From Symbiodinium natans (lineage: Eukaryota > Sar > Dinophyceae > Suessiales > Symbiodiniaceae), in contig CAJNDS010000169.1 of assembly GCA_905221605.1 (NCBI GenBank), forward strand, positions 367,001-431,000: a stretch of DNA of 64,000 bases, read 5' to 3'. The translations under genes and the position numbers were made by a program. Positions 55,221 to 64,000 of the stretch are shown one piece after another. Under the pieces are notes generated by a model. It was not told the origin of the DNA. It saw nothing but the letters and a program-made list of their open reading frames with translations, and did not search any database. Numbering within the stretch: the stretch's first letter is position 1; the number at the start of each line of letters is the position of its first letter.

Positions 55221-55584
55221 TGTACCCATCCCGAGTCAAAAGGGCGAGATGCATCAGTGATGTGCTTCAGTCATGGTGACATGTCCCATGGCAACCGTTC
55301 TGTATGCACACGTGTGGTGATCTTTCCCATGGCGATCTTCCTTCTGCGGTGAGGGTGCCGGGTGAGACTGTCCCTGGCTGATCCACCCTGAGGTGATTCG
55401 CAACTTAGTGATGCATTTGGGTCGTGTGCACATTGCAACCATGGCTCAGGAGTGAAATGCAACACTACTTCTTGATGGTAGCTCTGATTGCAAGGGTCTA
55501 CCTGTGACTCTTTTAGGAAGAACAGTGCAGCTTTTATGAAGGGTCGACAGTCCCGTGTGTTCAATCTTGTAGTAGCGAGCTATC
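55221..55584 (+). other. Spacer with no gene seen
   Basis: Between the recombinase ORF and the gag-like fragment. It holds repeated CATGG(C/T)GA-like words (GTGACATGTCCCATGGCAACC; TCCCATGGCGATC), possibly leader or repeat sequence of the retroelement. No open frame of note. Confidence 0.35.
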
Positions 55585-55938
55585 ATGTCCCAGCTGATCA
55601 ACTCGGAGGCTGCATTCAAGCAGAGATGCGACGAGCTCAGTGCAGATGGATCCTTGCATCGTGCATTGGAGTCGCAACACATAAAGACCTTCAGACAACT
55701 TGCTTTTGCAATAGGCACCCCCAGGTCAGAGCCGTCTGTGCAGCAATACCAGGATTTAGCTGTGCAAGTGTTCGGGGCTGCGCCTACTTTGGGTAAAGTC
55801 TCGTCCCTACGAGACTTGCACTTTGAAGCCACAAGCTATGTGATCCAGGCATTCAAGGAGCAGGTCACCTCAGACGGTGTAGATGGGGGCATTCGCAAGC
55901 TTCCCTTGCCTGAAAGACAGGCGCGTGCGAGGGAGTAG
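55585..55938 (+). pseudogene. N-terminal gag-like ORF fragment of a retroelement
   Basis: From ATG 55585 (MSQLINSEAAFKQRCDELSA), with KTFRQLAFAIGTPRSEPSVQ, TLGKVSSLRDLHFEATSYVI and a basic end KLPLPERQARARE before TAG 55936-55938. The same frame carries on past the stop as QGRLAGVAITGELQPS before a second stop. This pattern recalls the N-terminal ORF of dinoflagellate recombinase-type retroelements as I know them. The stop appears premature. Confidence 0.55.
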
Positions 55939-55999
55939 CAAGGCCGCTTGGCTGGTGTTGCGATCACAGGCGAACTGCAGCCTTCAATAATATAGAAAG

Positions 56000-56420
56000 T
56001 AGGCTTATGGGGGGGGTTTTTTTTGAGCCAAAAAAACGCTCCAAAACGCTCCAAAATGGCTCTTTTGAGTGAGAGAGGTGTGAGGAGAAGGTATTCATTG
56101 CTGAAAAAAACGCTCAACTTGGCTCCAAAACACCACCTTCAACCTGAGTAAGGAGAAGGTGTTCATTGCTGAAAAAAAACGCTCAACTTGGCTCCAAAAC
56201 AGCACCTTCAACCCAAGCAGGCTTGTAGGTTTTTTAAGCTAAAAAACGCTCCAAAAAATGCAGAGCAGAATCGCAACGCATGTATTTTTGGTGGAAAAAC
56301 GCTCAACTTGGCTCCAAAACAGCACCTCAACCTGAGTAAGTCTGCAGGGAGAAAAGGTTTTAAAGCGGAAAAAAACGCTCAACTTCGCTGCAAAACCAGC
56401 CCCTTCTTATCAAAAAACGG
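56000..56420 (+). repeat. Dispersed AAAAACGCTC(C)AA repeats
   Basis: About nine copies of AAAAAACGCTCAACTTGGCTCCAAAA or shorter forms (written in parts: AAAAACGCTC, AACTTGGCTCC, AAAACAGCACC). The region then passes into AATGACTCAAT repeats at 56,426-56,515. Confidence 0.8.
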
Positions 56421-56505
56421 CCCATTAATGACTCAATAATGACTCAATAATGACTCAATAATGATTCAAGATGACTCAATCATGACTCAAAATGATTCAA
56501 TAATG

Positions 56506-56680
56506 ACACAACAATGCAGGGCAGCAGTGGCAGGGCAGCAGAGCGGAGTGGCAGCAGTGGCAGGGCAGCAGGGTGGAGGGGCAGGGCAGCAGTGGCAGGG
56601 CAGCGGTGTGGCGGAGTGGCAGGGCAGCAGTGGCAGGGCAGCAGGGCGGAGTGGCAGGGCAGCAGTGGCAGCGTCGCGTT
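56506..56680 (+). repeat. GCAGTGGCAGGGCAGCAG minisatellite
   Basis: Repeats of CAGTGGCAGGGCAGCAG with GGAGTGGCAG variants. The same word recurs at 57,185-57,390 and, inverted, at 63,600-63,800. Confidence 0.9.
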
Positions 56681-56681
56681 G

Positions 56682-56816
56682 TAACCGCGTTGTAATCGCG
56701 TTGTGACCGCGTTGTGACCCCCGCGTTGTGACCGCGTTGTGACCGCGTTGTGACCGCGTTGTGACCGCGTTGTGACCGCGTTGTGACCGCGTTGTGACCG
56801 CGTTGTGACCGCAAGG
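56682..56816 (+). repeat. 11-bp minisatellite (CGCGTTGTGAC)n
   Basis: Twelve or so tandem units CGCGTTGTGAC, the first few as CGCGTTGTAAC. Confidence 0.95.
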
Positions 56817-56981
56817 TGTTGTCAACATGGAGCGAAAAAGAATTTCGTTTGTTTCCATAATGAGACAAATATGAGCCAACAATGATTCAATAATGACTCA
56901 ATAATGTCGCAATAATGACTCAATATTTGCAATCTTTGCTCGAAGCAGAAGTTGCAGCAGTAGCAGTAACAGCAGCAGCAG

Positions 56982-57775
56982 CAGAAGTAGTAGGCAGACT
57001 TCGAAAAGACTCCAAAAAGACTGCAGTCTTCACCGTAAAAGATTCCATAAAGACTGAGTCTCTCACCGAGTCTCTGCAGCGACTGCTGCTTGTGCATTAT
57101 ACTGCAGTTTGCAGCGCTTTTACGATTCGCCACTGTTCTTCGTGATGCTGCAACAATGCTGATCAGCGGGACGGTGGCAGAACAGACAGGGCAGTGGGGC
57201 GGACTGGCCAGGCGGGAGTGCAGAGCAGCAGCAGTGGCAGAGAGCAGCAGTGGCAGGGCAGCAGTGCTAGGGCAGCAGTGGCAGGGCAGTAGTGCAGAGT
57301 GGGCAGGCTGGCAGGGCAGCAGTGGCAGAGCAGCAGCAGTGGCAGAGAGCAGGCAGTGGCAGGGCAGCAGGGCGGAGTGGCAGAGCAGCATTGGCAGCCA
57401 CAAGGTCGCCACAGGGTCGCCACTGGGTCGCCACTATGATTCCGCGGCTCGCTCGGTTTGATTTATGGTAACTTATTCCAAAGGCCACTAAAATGTCACG
57501 ACAGCCTCTTTTGTAGCAACGTCACTACAACGTCACTACAACGTCACTACAACGTCACTACAACGTCACTACAACGTCATTACAACGTCATTACAACGTC
57601 ACTACAACGTCACTACAACGTCACTACAACGTCACTACAACGTCATTACAACGTCATTACAACGTCACTACAACGTCACTACAACGTCACTACAACGTCA
57701 CTACAACGTCACTACAACGTCATTACAACGTCACTACAACGTCACTACAACGTCACTACAACGTCACTACAATGC
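56982..57775 (+). repeat. Left arm of a large inverted duplication
   Basis: Reads CAGAAGTAGTAGGCAGACTTC..., then a GCAGTGGCAG-rich part, ATTCCGCGGCTCGCTCGG, TTATGGTAACTTATTCCAAA, and an 11-bp CGTCACTACAA minisatellite (57,521-57,772). Its reverse complement is found at 63,271-64,000. Order and variants agree, so it is one duplicated segment. Confidence 0.92.
57521..57772 (+). repeat. 11-bp minisatellite (CGTCACTACAA)n with CATTACAA variants
   Basis: About 23 units. Reading C for CACTACAA and T for CATTACAA, the order is CCCCC TT CCCC TT CCCCC T CCCC. The inverted partner at 63,275-63,475 shows the same order for the first 18 units and lacks the last five. Confidence 0.93.
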
Positions 57776-57914
57776 ACAAAAAACTCGTTTGCTGCAGAAT
57801 AAAAAAAATGCAAATCTTGTTCAAAAAGACACAAAAAGAATTTTGCTTAATTCAAGAATGGCTCAAGAATGACAAAGTATGAGCCAACAATAACTCAACA
57901 ATGTCGCAATCTTG

Positions 57915-58125
57915 CTCGAAGTAGAAGCAGTAGTAGCAGAAACAGCAGTTTGCAGCAGTAGAAGTGGTAGGCGGACTTCGAAGAGACTCCAATAAGACTG
58001 CAGTCTTCACCGTAAAAGATTCCAAAAAGACTGAGTCTTTAACCGAGTCTCTGCAGTGAAGTGCTGCTTCTGCGTCATACTGCAGTTTGCAGCGCTTTTT
58101 ACGACTGTTCTTCGCGATGCAGCTG
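57915..58125 (+). repeat. Direct repeat of the 56.95-57.16 kb segment
   Basis: Shares ACTGCAGTCTTCACCGTAAA, AGATTCCA, ACTGAGTCT, CGAGTCTCTGCAG and ACTGCAGTTTGCAGCGCTTTT with 56,950-57,155, and the same in reverse at 63,840-64,000. It is diverged by small indels. Confidence 0.85.
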
Positions 58126-58135
58126 TAACGGTCAC

Positions 58136-58400
58136 TACGCGTTACGGGTCACGACGGGTCACGACGGGTCACTACGGGTCACTACGGGTCACTACGGGTC
58201 ACTACGGGTCACTACGGGTCACTACGGGTCACTACGGGTCACTAGGGGTCAGTACGGGTCACTACGGGTCACTACGCGTCACTACGGGTCACTACGCGTC
58301 ACTACGGGTCACTACGGGTCACTACGGGTCACTACGGGTCACTGCGGTTCACTACGGGTCACTACTCACTACTACGGAGTCACTACGAGTCACTGCGGGT
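58136..58400 (+). repeat. 10-bp minisatellite (CACTACGGGT)n
   Basis: About 25 units of CACTACGGGT with CACTACGCGT and CACGACGGGT variants. ORFs across it are repeat products. Confidence 0.95.
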
Positions 58401-60000
58401 CCGCTGTGCTACCTTTGGATGGATCGATTAGTTGCAGATCGCAATGGCCGAAGGCGCTCGCAGCGTTCGTTGTGTGCACGTTCGAGGTGGACGTGAATCC
58501 ATCACAGTCGATCTGCTTTGGTTTGTTGTCGAGCGTTCTTGGAAATCGTCGCGCGTGGGATTGTTTCGGTGCTGGCCATCAGCTCCGCTGACACAATTGA
58601 AGCTTCGCATGGCAACATGGATTTGCAAATTGTAAACGTAGAAATTCTCGAGCATCTCTCGAAACGAGGCTGGAACACCCTCCCCGAATCACAATAAGTT
58701 CCGTTTATGCGGGCTCGGAGCCGTAGGTCGCGGAATCGAAGGGGCTCTAAAGTGCTTGCAAACGGGGCGCGCGGCGGTTCGGGAGCAGTTTGAGGGCGCG
58801 TGGAGAGCCTGCGAGCTGTTCGGAAGCAGTTTAAGGGCACACGCTGGGCCTGCGAGCTGCTAGCCCCCCATGCCCCCCCTTAAAGCCCGTTTCAGCGCTC
58901 TTTGCAAGAACTTTGCTTTTTATTTTCGAGCCCTGGGAAGCTTGTCATTCTTGTCTCCTGCCGCTGCCCTCTCGGGGGCTGGTCATTCTGTCACAGGTAC
59001 TTGTGTGCTCTGGAGGACGTCTAAACAATGACAGGAATGACAAGAATGACAAGCCGGCCCGAAAAAAAAATCAATTAATTCTTCCCGGCCTCTCTTCCGG
59101 GCAGGGCGCCCGTTTCGTCGGCCTGAACCGAGGCCGGAATACCGGTTCCGGGGTCGGAATTCCGACCTTGCTCCTTTCGGAGCCCCCCCGGTTTCTATCC
59201 CGAGCGGCGCCCGTTTTGATCCGAAGCATGTCACTTGCAAACATGGCCACACCGACTGCACGTCGCAAGGTTGACGAATGAAACCCAGAGCCCGCACAGC
59301 TGCGAGCACGGATTCTCCATTCACGAATCAGCCAAAAAAATCATGCTAACAAGTAAGACAAGTTGAACGGCAGAGCTGGACAACACTTGCACAAAATTAC
59401 TGTCATGCTTGAAGCGTTTTTCACATCATGCTGGCAGGTGAGTACTGGCTGAGCAAAGCAATTCAAGCGCCCCCAGATTTCTTCAAACGGATTGATCGCG
59501 TCTGTACACTTAAGCACGACTAAGAGCGCCTCTGTGAAACTGATTTTGACCAGCGCTGGCATCTGTCGCTGGTCCTGTACCCGTTGCATGCCCCGCTTGA
59601 CTTGAAAACTTGAACGCCGTAGCCTGCTACAGGAATGTGAGCGTTGAACTGCTGTCTGCTAATCCTGGAAGTCAAGCAAAGCCGCAGCGCAAAAAACGTC
59701 AGTGATGCTGTTGCTACCTCAGCCGAGAAGCTCACACAACAAGGACGGATGCAACTTCGCAGTGCTCAAACTCCGGCGCTGCTGAGGCACACGCGCGCAA
59801 CTTAAGCATCGTGCGCTGGTGGCAGCGTGAAGCCATAGCAATCTGCCCTGCGAGCGGGGCGGTGGCAAAACCCCTAAGCTGCAAAGTCATCGAAACCAAG
59901 TGCTGGGCTTGGATGTGCCGCGATTTACTTCTGCTTCTTCGTCTTCCTTCACCCAGGCCTTGTCCTGCGAAGTCACGCTGAGACGCGGAACAGGGAGGAG
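58401..60000. other. Region without a recognisable gene
   Basis: Unique sequence with mixed open frames of under 125 codons on both strands. Notable are a GC-rich stretch with repeated CCGGTTCCGG-like words at 59,130-59,200 and ATGACAGGAATGACAAGAATGACAAG (in parts) at 59,028-59,052. None of the frames shows a domain. Confidence 0.35.
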
Positions 60001-60010
60001 AGTGAGATTG

Positions 60011-60202
60011 TCATGAAAAGCTCTCCTTCAGACTGTATACATCAATATTGGATGCTGCGATGGTGAGCTTCTCCTTCTTTTCAATTGCCTCGAAGCCAAT
60101 GGAAGTGCTCAGCAAAGGGCTCGCTGGAAAATGAAAGCTCAGTTCCGCTTCAGGACTTGTTGCCCACAAGACATGCGCACTCAAAACCTCAATCTTTGCC
60201 AT
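60011..60202 (-). CDS. Small hypothetical ORF
   Basis: 63 codons from ATG 60202 (MAKIEVLSAHVLWATSPEAE), ending ...NIDVYSLKESFS. It has a beta-strand-like alternating pattern (KLTIAASNIDVYSL). Possibly the first exon of a gene continuing left. No family recognised. Confidence 0.35.
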   Translation of the reverse strand: MAKIEVLSAHVLWATSPEAELSFHFPASPLLSTSIGFEAIEKKEKLTIAASNIDVYSLKESFS

Positions 60203-61203
60203 CGTCCTATTGCAATCAGTTCAGACAGGATGAGCGAAGTTCGGCTTGAGGTCAGCACTTCCTTCAGGTCATCCACCTGACGACGTCCACCAAAAGTGTG
60301 GAGAACCGCTCATAAACTCATAAGAACCGCACTGAGGCAATCGAGTGGAGCTAAGGTCGCGGCGTTGGCCAAGGCTCCTTTCACTTGGAACGCATTGACT
60401 GGCTCAAACTCCTTGCCATCCTCGACTTTCAAAGGTGTTGCTTGCAATTGTCACAATTCATGCGTGGGTTCTTTTCAACGTTCTGAAAAAATCAACTCCG
60501 CAGTTCTGTCTTCCAGAACGCCGTGCGTTAAACATGGACATGATATGCATGCATCGGAATCCTCCTTGGGCCTCAGCTTTTCTGTGACCTTCCCATCCTG
60601 CGAGTCGGGTGGCTCTAAACTGTGGCAGACATGAACTGACGGCAAACTTGCAGAAACCCTCCAGCAAGGAACAGCCGAAACTCCCAGCCTCCCGCCCCTC
60701 CCCTCCCCCACGATCAGACGTGTGCCACTATGGGCATGCCGCATGCTTCGCCCCTGTCGACGAGCGTCCGAGACACACTGGAGCCCAGATCCCAAAGGTG
60801 CCCCAACCCTGGATTCCTTGGTGCGGATCAGCTCCCGCACCCAGACGATGGTGCCTGTCTTCCATTCTTCACATGTGCAGTCGGAACAGAATATAATGGG
60901 AACGAACGCTCGCCTGAAGATTTAGCCCTCAGTTTCATGTGTGTGCGCACTCAGGCAAATGTACCAAAACATCAGCACACACTGCTCAACCAGAAATGTC
61001 TCTTCTGACGTGCCTTGAGCATGACCCCGGGTGGCAGAAGACTCACACAGCCTCAAAAGTTGTCGTGTCAGCAAAGACGGCTCTTCCTGCTGCCGAACAA
61101 AATTTACCGCTGCCTCTGTTTCAAGTCCTCAACTTCTCGCCGAAGACCTTCGATTTGCCTGCAGCTGTTGAACACCGAGGCGCGAAACGCAAAACACACA
61201 GCC

Positions 61204-62076
61204 TCACATGTTGTCGTCGCAGCAAAGGCTGCGCCTCAGGCGCTCCAACGAAGTTGGGAAGGACAGCAGATGCTTTCTATTGTACCAGAATACGTGGATG
61301 CACGTATGCTTTGCCAGCTTGGCACCATCAAAGCCATTGAAAAAGTACAAAGACTGTCCGCGGGGAAACTTGCATGTTTGCGCTTCCACCAACCATGTCC
61401 ATGCACAGCTTTCGCGTTTGTGTTGCTGCCAAGGCTGGGCAATTACTTCTATCAGCGCACCATTCTGGCAAAGAGTCCGGATCTGTGTCCAATCAACTGC
61501 CGGGGGGTCCTCCATCCGAGCAAGTTGGATGGGGATCGCCATAGGTTCACAATCGCCCTTTGGCCCGGAAACAACGAAGTCGACCTCGAACGCGTTCACT
61601 TGTTTTGACCAAGGCTTCACGCCCATGATCGCACTGGCACGTCTTTTCCTGTCGCTCGTCGACTGCGCAGCCCGCAGCAACTCTCGCATGTAGGTGTCGT
61701 GTGAAGATCTGCTGCAGTCCATGTCAGGGTTTTTTTGAAGAGCTTCGAAAAGCTCCCGGCGCTGCTTGAGTTTGTTGTTGAACTCGTCGGTTATCTGCCA
61801 TAAACCTTCCGTGGTGCGTTTGAAGACCTGGTTTCGTTCGAATTCCAACCCAAGCTGTTCCAAGACCAAGCTGAAATTTTGTTCAACCTCCTGACCCAAG
61901 GCAATGCTTGCGAAGGAGAGTTGATCAATATTTACTACTGCTTGGACTTCGGGACCTTCGTCGAATACCCCATGACTCAGGCGCGTCGCCCTGGGTCCTG
62001 CTGGCGCCGCAGGCAGCGCGGTGGGCAAAGTCCAGACAACTGGTGCGGCAGATGGGTGGCAGCTACCGCTAATGTA
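61204..62076 (-). CDS. Hypothetical protein with helical region
   Basis: The frame is open from 62121 with GTG. The first ATG is 62076 (MYISGSCHPSAAPVVWTLPT), giving about 290 codons. The middle is helix-rich and charged (EVEQNFSLVLEQLGLEFERN; TDEFNNKLKQRRELFEALQK; RELLRAAQSTSDRKRRASAI), followed by NAFEVDFVVSGPKGDCEPMA. Coding character is good but no domain is recognised. The N-terminal 60 residues and the Cys-rich end may be intronic. It lies in the spacer between the inverted arms. Confidence 0.45.
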   Translation of the reverse strand, partial: YISGSCHPSAAPVVWTLPTALPAAPAGPRATRLSHGVFDEGPEVQAVVNIDQLSFASIALGQEVEQNFSLVLEQLGLEFERNQVFKRTTEGLWQITDEFNNKLKQRRELFEALQKNPDMDCSRSSHDTYMRELLRAAQSTSDRKRRASAIMGVKPWSKQVNAFEVDFVVSGPKGDCEPMAIPIQLARMEDPPAVDWTQIRTLCQNGALIEVIAQPWQQHKRESCAWTWLVEAQTCKFPRGQSLYFFNGFDGAKLAKHTCIHVFWYNRKHLLSFPTSLERLRRSLCCDDNM

Positions 62077-62121
62077 CATTGCTTGGCAGGCATTTGGAGC
62101 GGCTGCGGATCGGCGCACCAC

Positions 62122-63270
62122 AGCAGGGATTGCTTGACCTGTTTGGCCAGCCCAGCTAACATTTGGCTAGGCAGGAGTGTAAAACGACCGGGGCATGGCT
62201 GGCTGGTTGCCGCTAGTCATTTTTCAATCGTGCTGACACGCGTTCAGTCGCTAGCTAATTGGCTACAAGGATGAAAGTTCTAGAAAACTCTTCGCACAAA
62301 AGATCTACGAAAACAGCAGCTCGGGGCAAGCTGAGACTGCGGCTGCTCTTATTTTGACATTCTTACCTTGCTACCCACATGTCTTGAGCAGTCTGGAAAC
62401 ATTCGCAACCTCAAGCTTAAGAATTTTTTGCAAGCATGCGGCAGCACCCCTTCTCTCCCGTTCACAGCGCCGCGGTCACCGTCGTCCGAGGCGAGCGTCG
62501 TCGGTCGAACTCTTCGTGCGAAAGTCAGCGAGCCTAAACGAAACAACCGAGGAATCCATGAATGCCGCCGCTCCAAGCAAAACCCCTTCGCGACACCCAA
62601 AAAAAGGGCGATACGAGATTGATTCCTGCCTGCCCGGGCCCCAGAGACGAGGAATACAAGTAGAAAAACTCTGTTACCTGCCCGGAGAGACAAGTGAGAC
62701 ATTGAGAAGGCGTCTCGCTTGTCTCACCAGGATCTGCCATGCATTTCTTTTCGCTGGCAGCGCTCTCCACTCTCCACGAATTTCGCGGCCCGCATTTTGC
62801 TCCCGAATCCCTCCAAATAGCTCGCAGTCTCGAGCCTCGCAAGCCCTCTGCACTCAACCTGAGCGAACGTTCAAAGCACTCAAGCTGCTCCGAAATGCTG
62901 CCGGGCAACGCACTCCAACACACAAGTGGACAACATCGAAATTAATTTTTGATCCAGACCATTTTAGTTGATTAGTTGCAAAATAGTAATGCTCATTCTT
63001 TTTTTTTAGATTGTTTTCGTCAAGTATTCCTCAAACAAGCAATTTTTTTTATTTTTCGAAAAACAGTTGCTTCGTGTTTCAGCCTCGCCGGCGACTGCTG
63101 CTGCTTCGAGCAAAGATTGATTGAGTCATTTGTTGGCTCATTTTTTGTCATTCTTAAAAGTCATTATTGAATCAAACGACATCTTTTTTCGTGCCTTTTT
63201 TGCAGCAACGTATCCAATTTAGAGTTGATTTTTTTCTCTCTTTGCAGCAAGTGACGTTGCAAAAAGACTG
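62122..63270. other. Region without a recognisable gene
   Basis: A mixed open frame on plus (62354-62971) and others on minus, none with a recognisable domain. The right part is AT-rich (ATTTTTTTTAGATTG, TTTATTTTTCG) and leads into the inverted-repeat arm. Confidence 0.35.
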
Positions 63271-64000
63271 TGACATTGTAGTGACGTTGTAGTGACGTTG
63301 TAGTGACGTTGTAGTGACGTTGTAGTGACGTTGTAATGACGTTGTAATGACGTTGTAGTGACGTTGTAGTGACGTTGTAGTGACGTTGTAGTGACGTTGT
63401 AATGACGTTGTAATGACGTTGTAGTGACGTTGTAGTGACGTTGTAGTGACGTTGTAGTGACGTTGTAGTGACGTTGCTACAAAAGAGGCTGTCGTGACAT
63501 TTTAGTGGCTTTTGGAATAAGTTACCATAAATCAAACCGAGCGAGCCGCGGAATCATAGTGGCGACCCTGTGGCGACCTTGTGGCTGCCAATGCTGCTCT
63601 GCCACTCCGCCCTGCTGCCCTGCCACTGCCTGCTCTCTGCCACTGCTGCTGCTCTGCCACTGCTGCCCTGCCAGCCTGCCCACTCTGCACTACTGCCCTG
63701 CCACTGCTGCCCTAGCACTGCTGCCCTGCCACTGCTGCTCTCTGCCACTGCTGCTGCTCTGCACTCCCGCCTGGCCAGTCCGCCCCACTGCCCTGTCTGT
63801 TCTGCCACCGTCCCGCTGATCAGCATTGTTGCAGCATCACGAAGAACAGTGGCGAATCGTAAAAGCGCTGCAAACTGCAGTATAATGCACAAGCAGCAGT
63901 CGCTGCAGAGACTCGGTGAGAGACTCAGTCTTTATGGAATCTTTTACGGTGAAGACTGCAGTCTTTTTGGAGTCTTTTCGAAGTCTGCCTACTACTTCTG
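63271..64000 (-). repeat. Right arm of the large inverted duplication (cut by window end)
   Basis: Reverse complement of 56,982-57,775 with five fewer minisatellite units. It extends to the last base of the window, so the true arm is longer. Confidence 0.92.

Noticed and set aside
56026-56060. TTTTTTTTGAGCCAAAAAAACG as a spliced-leader relic
   Set aside because: Resemblance comes from the poly-T/poly-A context. The diagnostic CCGTAGCC part is missing and the word is part of a local repeat.
57521-57772. CRISPR-like look of regular short repeats
   Set aside because: Units are contiguous 11-mers without unique spacers. This is a eukaryotic minisatellite.
57458-57802. ORFs with repeated Thr/Leu/Gln/Arg peptides
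   Set aside because: Read-through of the 11-bp minisatellite. The same holds for the inverted copy at 63.2-63.5 kb and for the 58.1-58.5 kb frames.

Overview
The window reads as nuclear DNA of a dinoflagellate. Several independent signs agree. Plant-type telomeric repeats (TTTAGGG/CCCTAAA) are scattered through introns and intergenic DNA. Introns use GC, GT or other donors and sit between short direct repeats. Short terminal-inverted-repeat elements of the introner kind are inserted in a gene. A retrotransposon carries what looks like a double spliced-leader relic. Tyrosine-recombinase retroelements and a LINE encoding a C5 DNA methyltransferase are also known from dinoflagellates. The exact species cannot be told from the sequence.

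Region 1-8.9 kb is repeat-rich (telomere-like arrays, GA, TA and CAT microsatellites, one small inverted-repeat element). It holds only scattered exon-like pieces on the minus strand. From 20,877 down to 8,889 on the minus strand I infer one large multi-exon membrane receptor gene: signal peptide, kelch repeats, Ser/Thr-rich stalk, GAIN/GPS autoproteolysis motif, then many hydrophobic exons. The first four introns keep the frame. A diverged, intronless tandem-ubiquitin ORF (16,838-15,729) lies inside one of its introns. Three related introner-like elements and a telomere-repeat-filled intron flanked by a 13-bp direct repeat also lie in this gene.

Region 21-25.7 kb has a 300-bp tandem duplication carrying a long hairpin, a small Cys/His-motif gene and a degenerate repeat field. 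From 25.76 to 33.74 kb lies a minus-strand retrotransposon with a tyrosine recombinase (DIRS/PAT/Ngaro type): gag-like ORF, RT-RNase H-methyltransferase-like ORF, and recombinase ORF, bounded by split direct repeats.

From about 35.9 to at least 49.4 kb, perhaps to 52.4 kb, lies a giant plus-strand LINE with up to seven ORFs. ORF1 seems joined to ORF2 by a canonical -1 slippery heptamer. ORF2 carries a C5 DNA methyltransferase with all main motifs. ORF3 overlaps it through ATGA and holds the endonuclease and the start of the RT. ORF4 holds RT, zinc-finger-like motifs, RNase H and a C-terminal domain that resembles a second polymerase palm. Downstream, 52.97-55.22 kb is a second tyrosine-recombinase ORF broken by one in-frame TGA, and 55.58-55.94 kb is a gag-like ORF fragment.

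The last 8 kb hold 10- and 11-bp minisatellites, a large inverted duplication (56.98-57.78 against 63.27-64.00 kb, right arm cut by the window end) and one or two unrecognised minus-strand ORFs between the arms.
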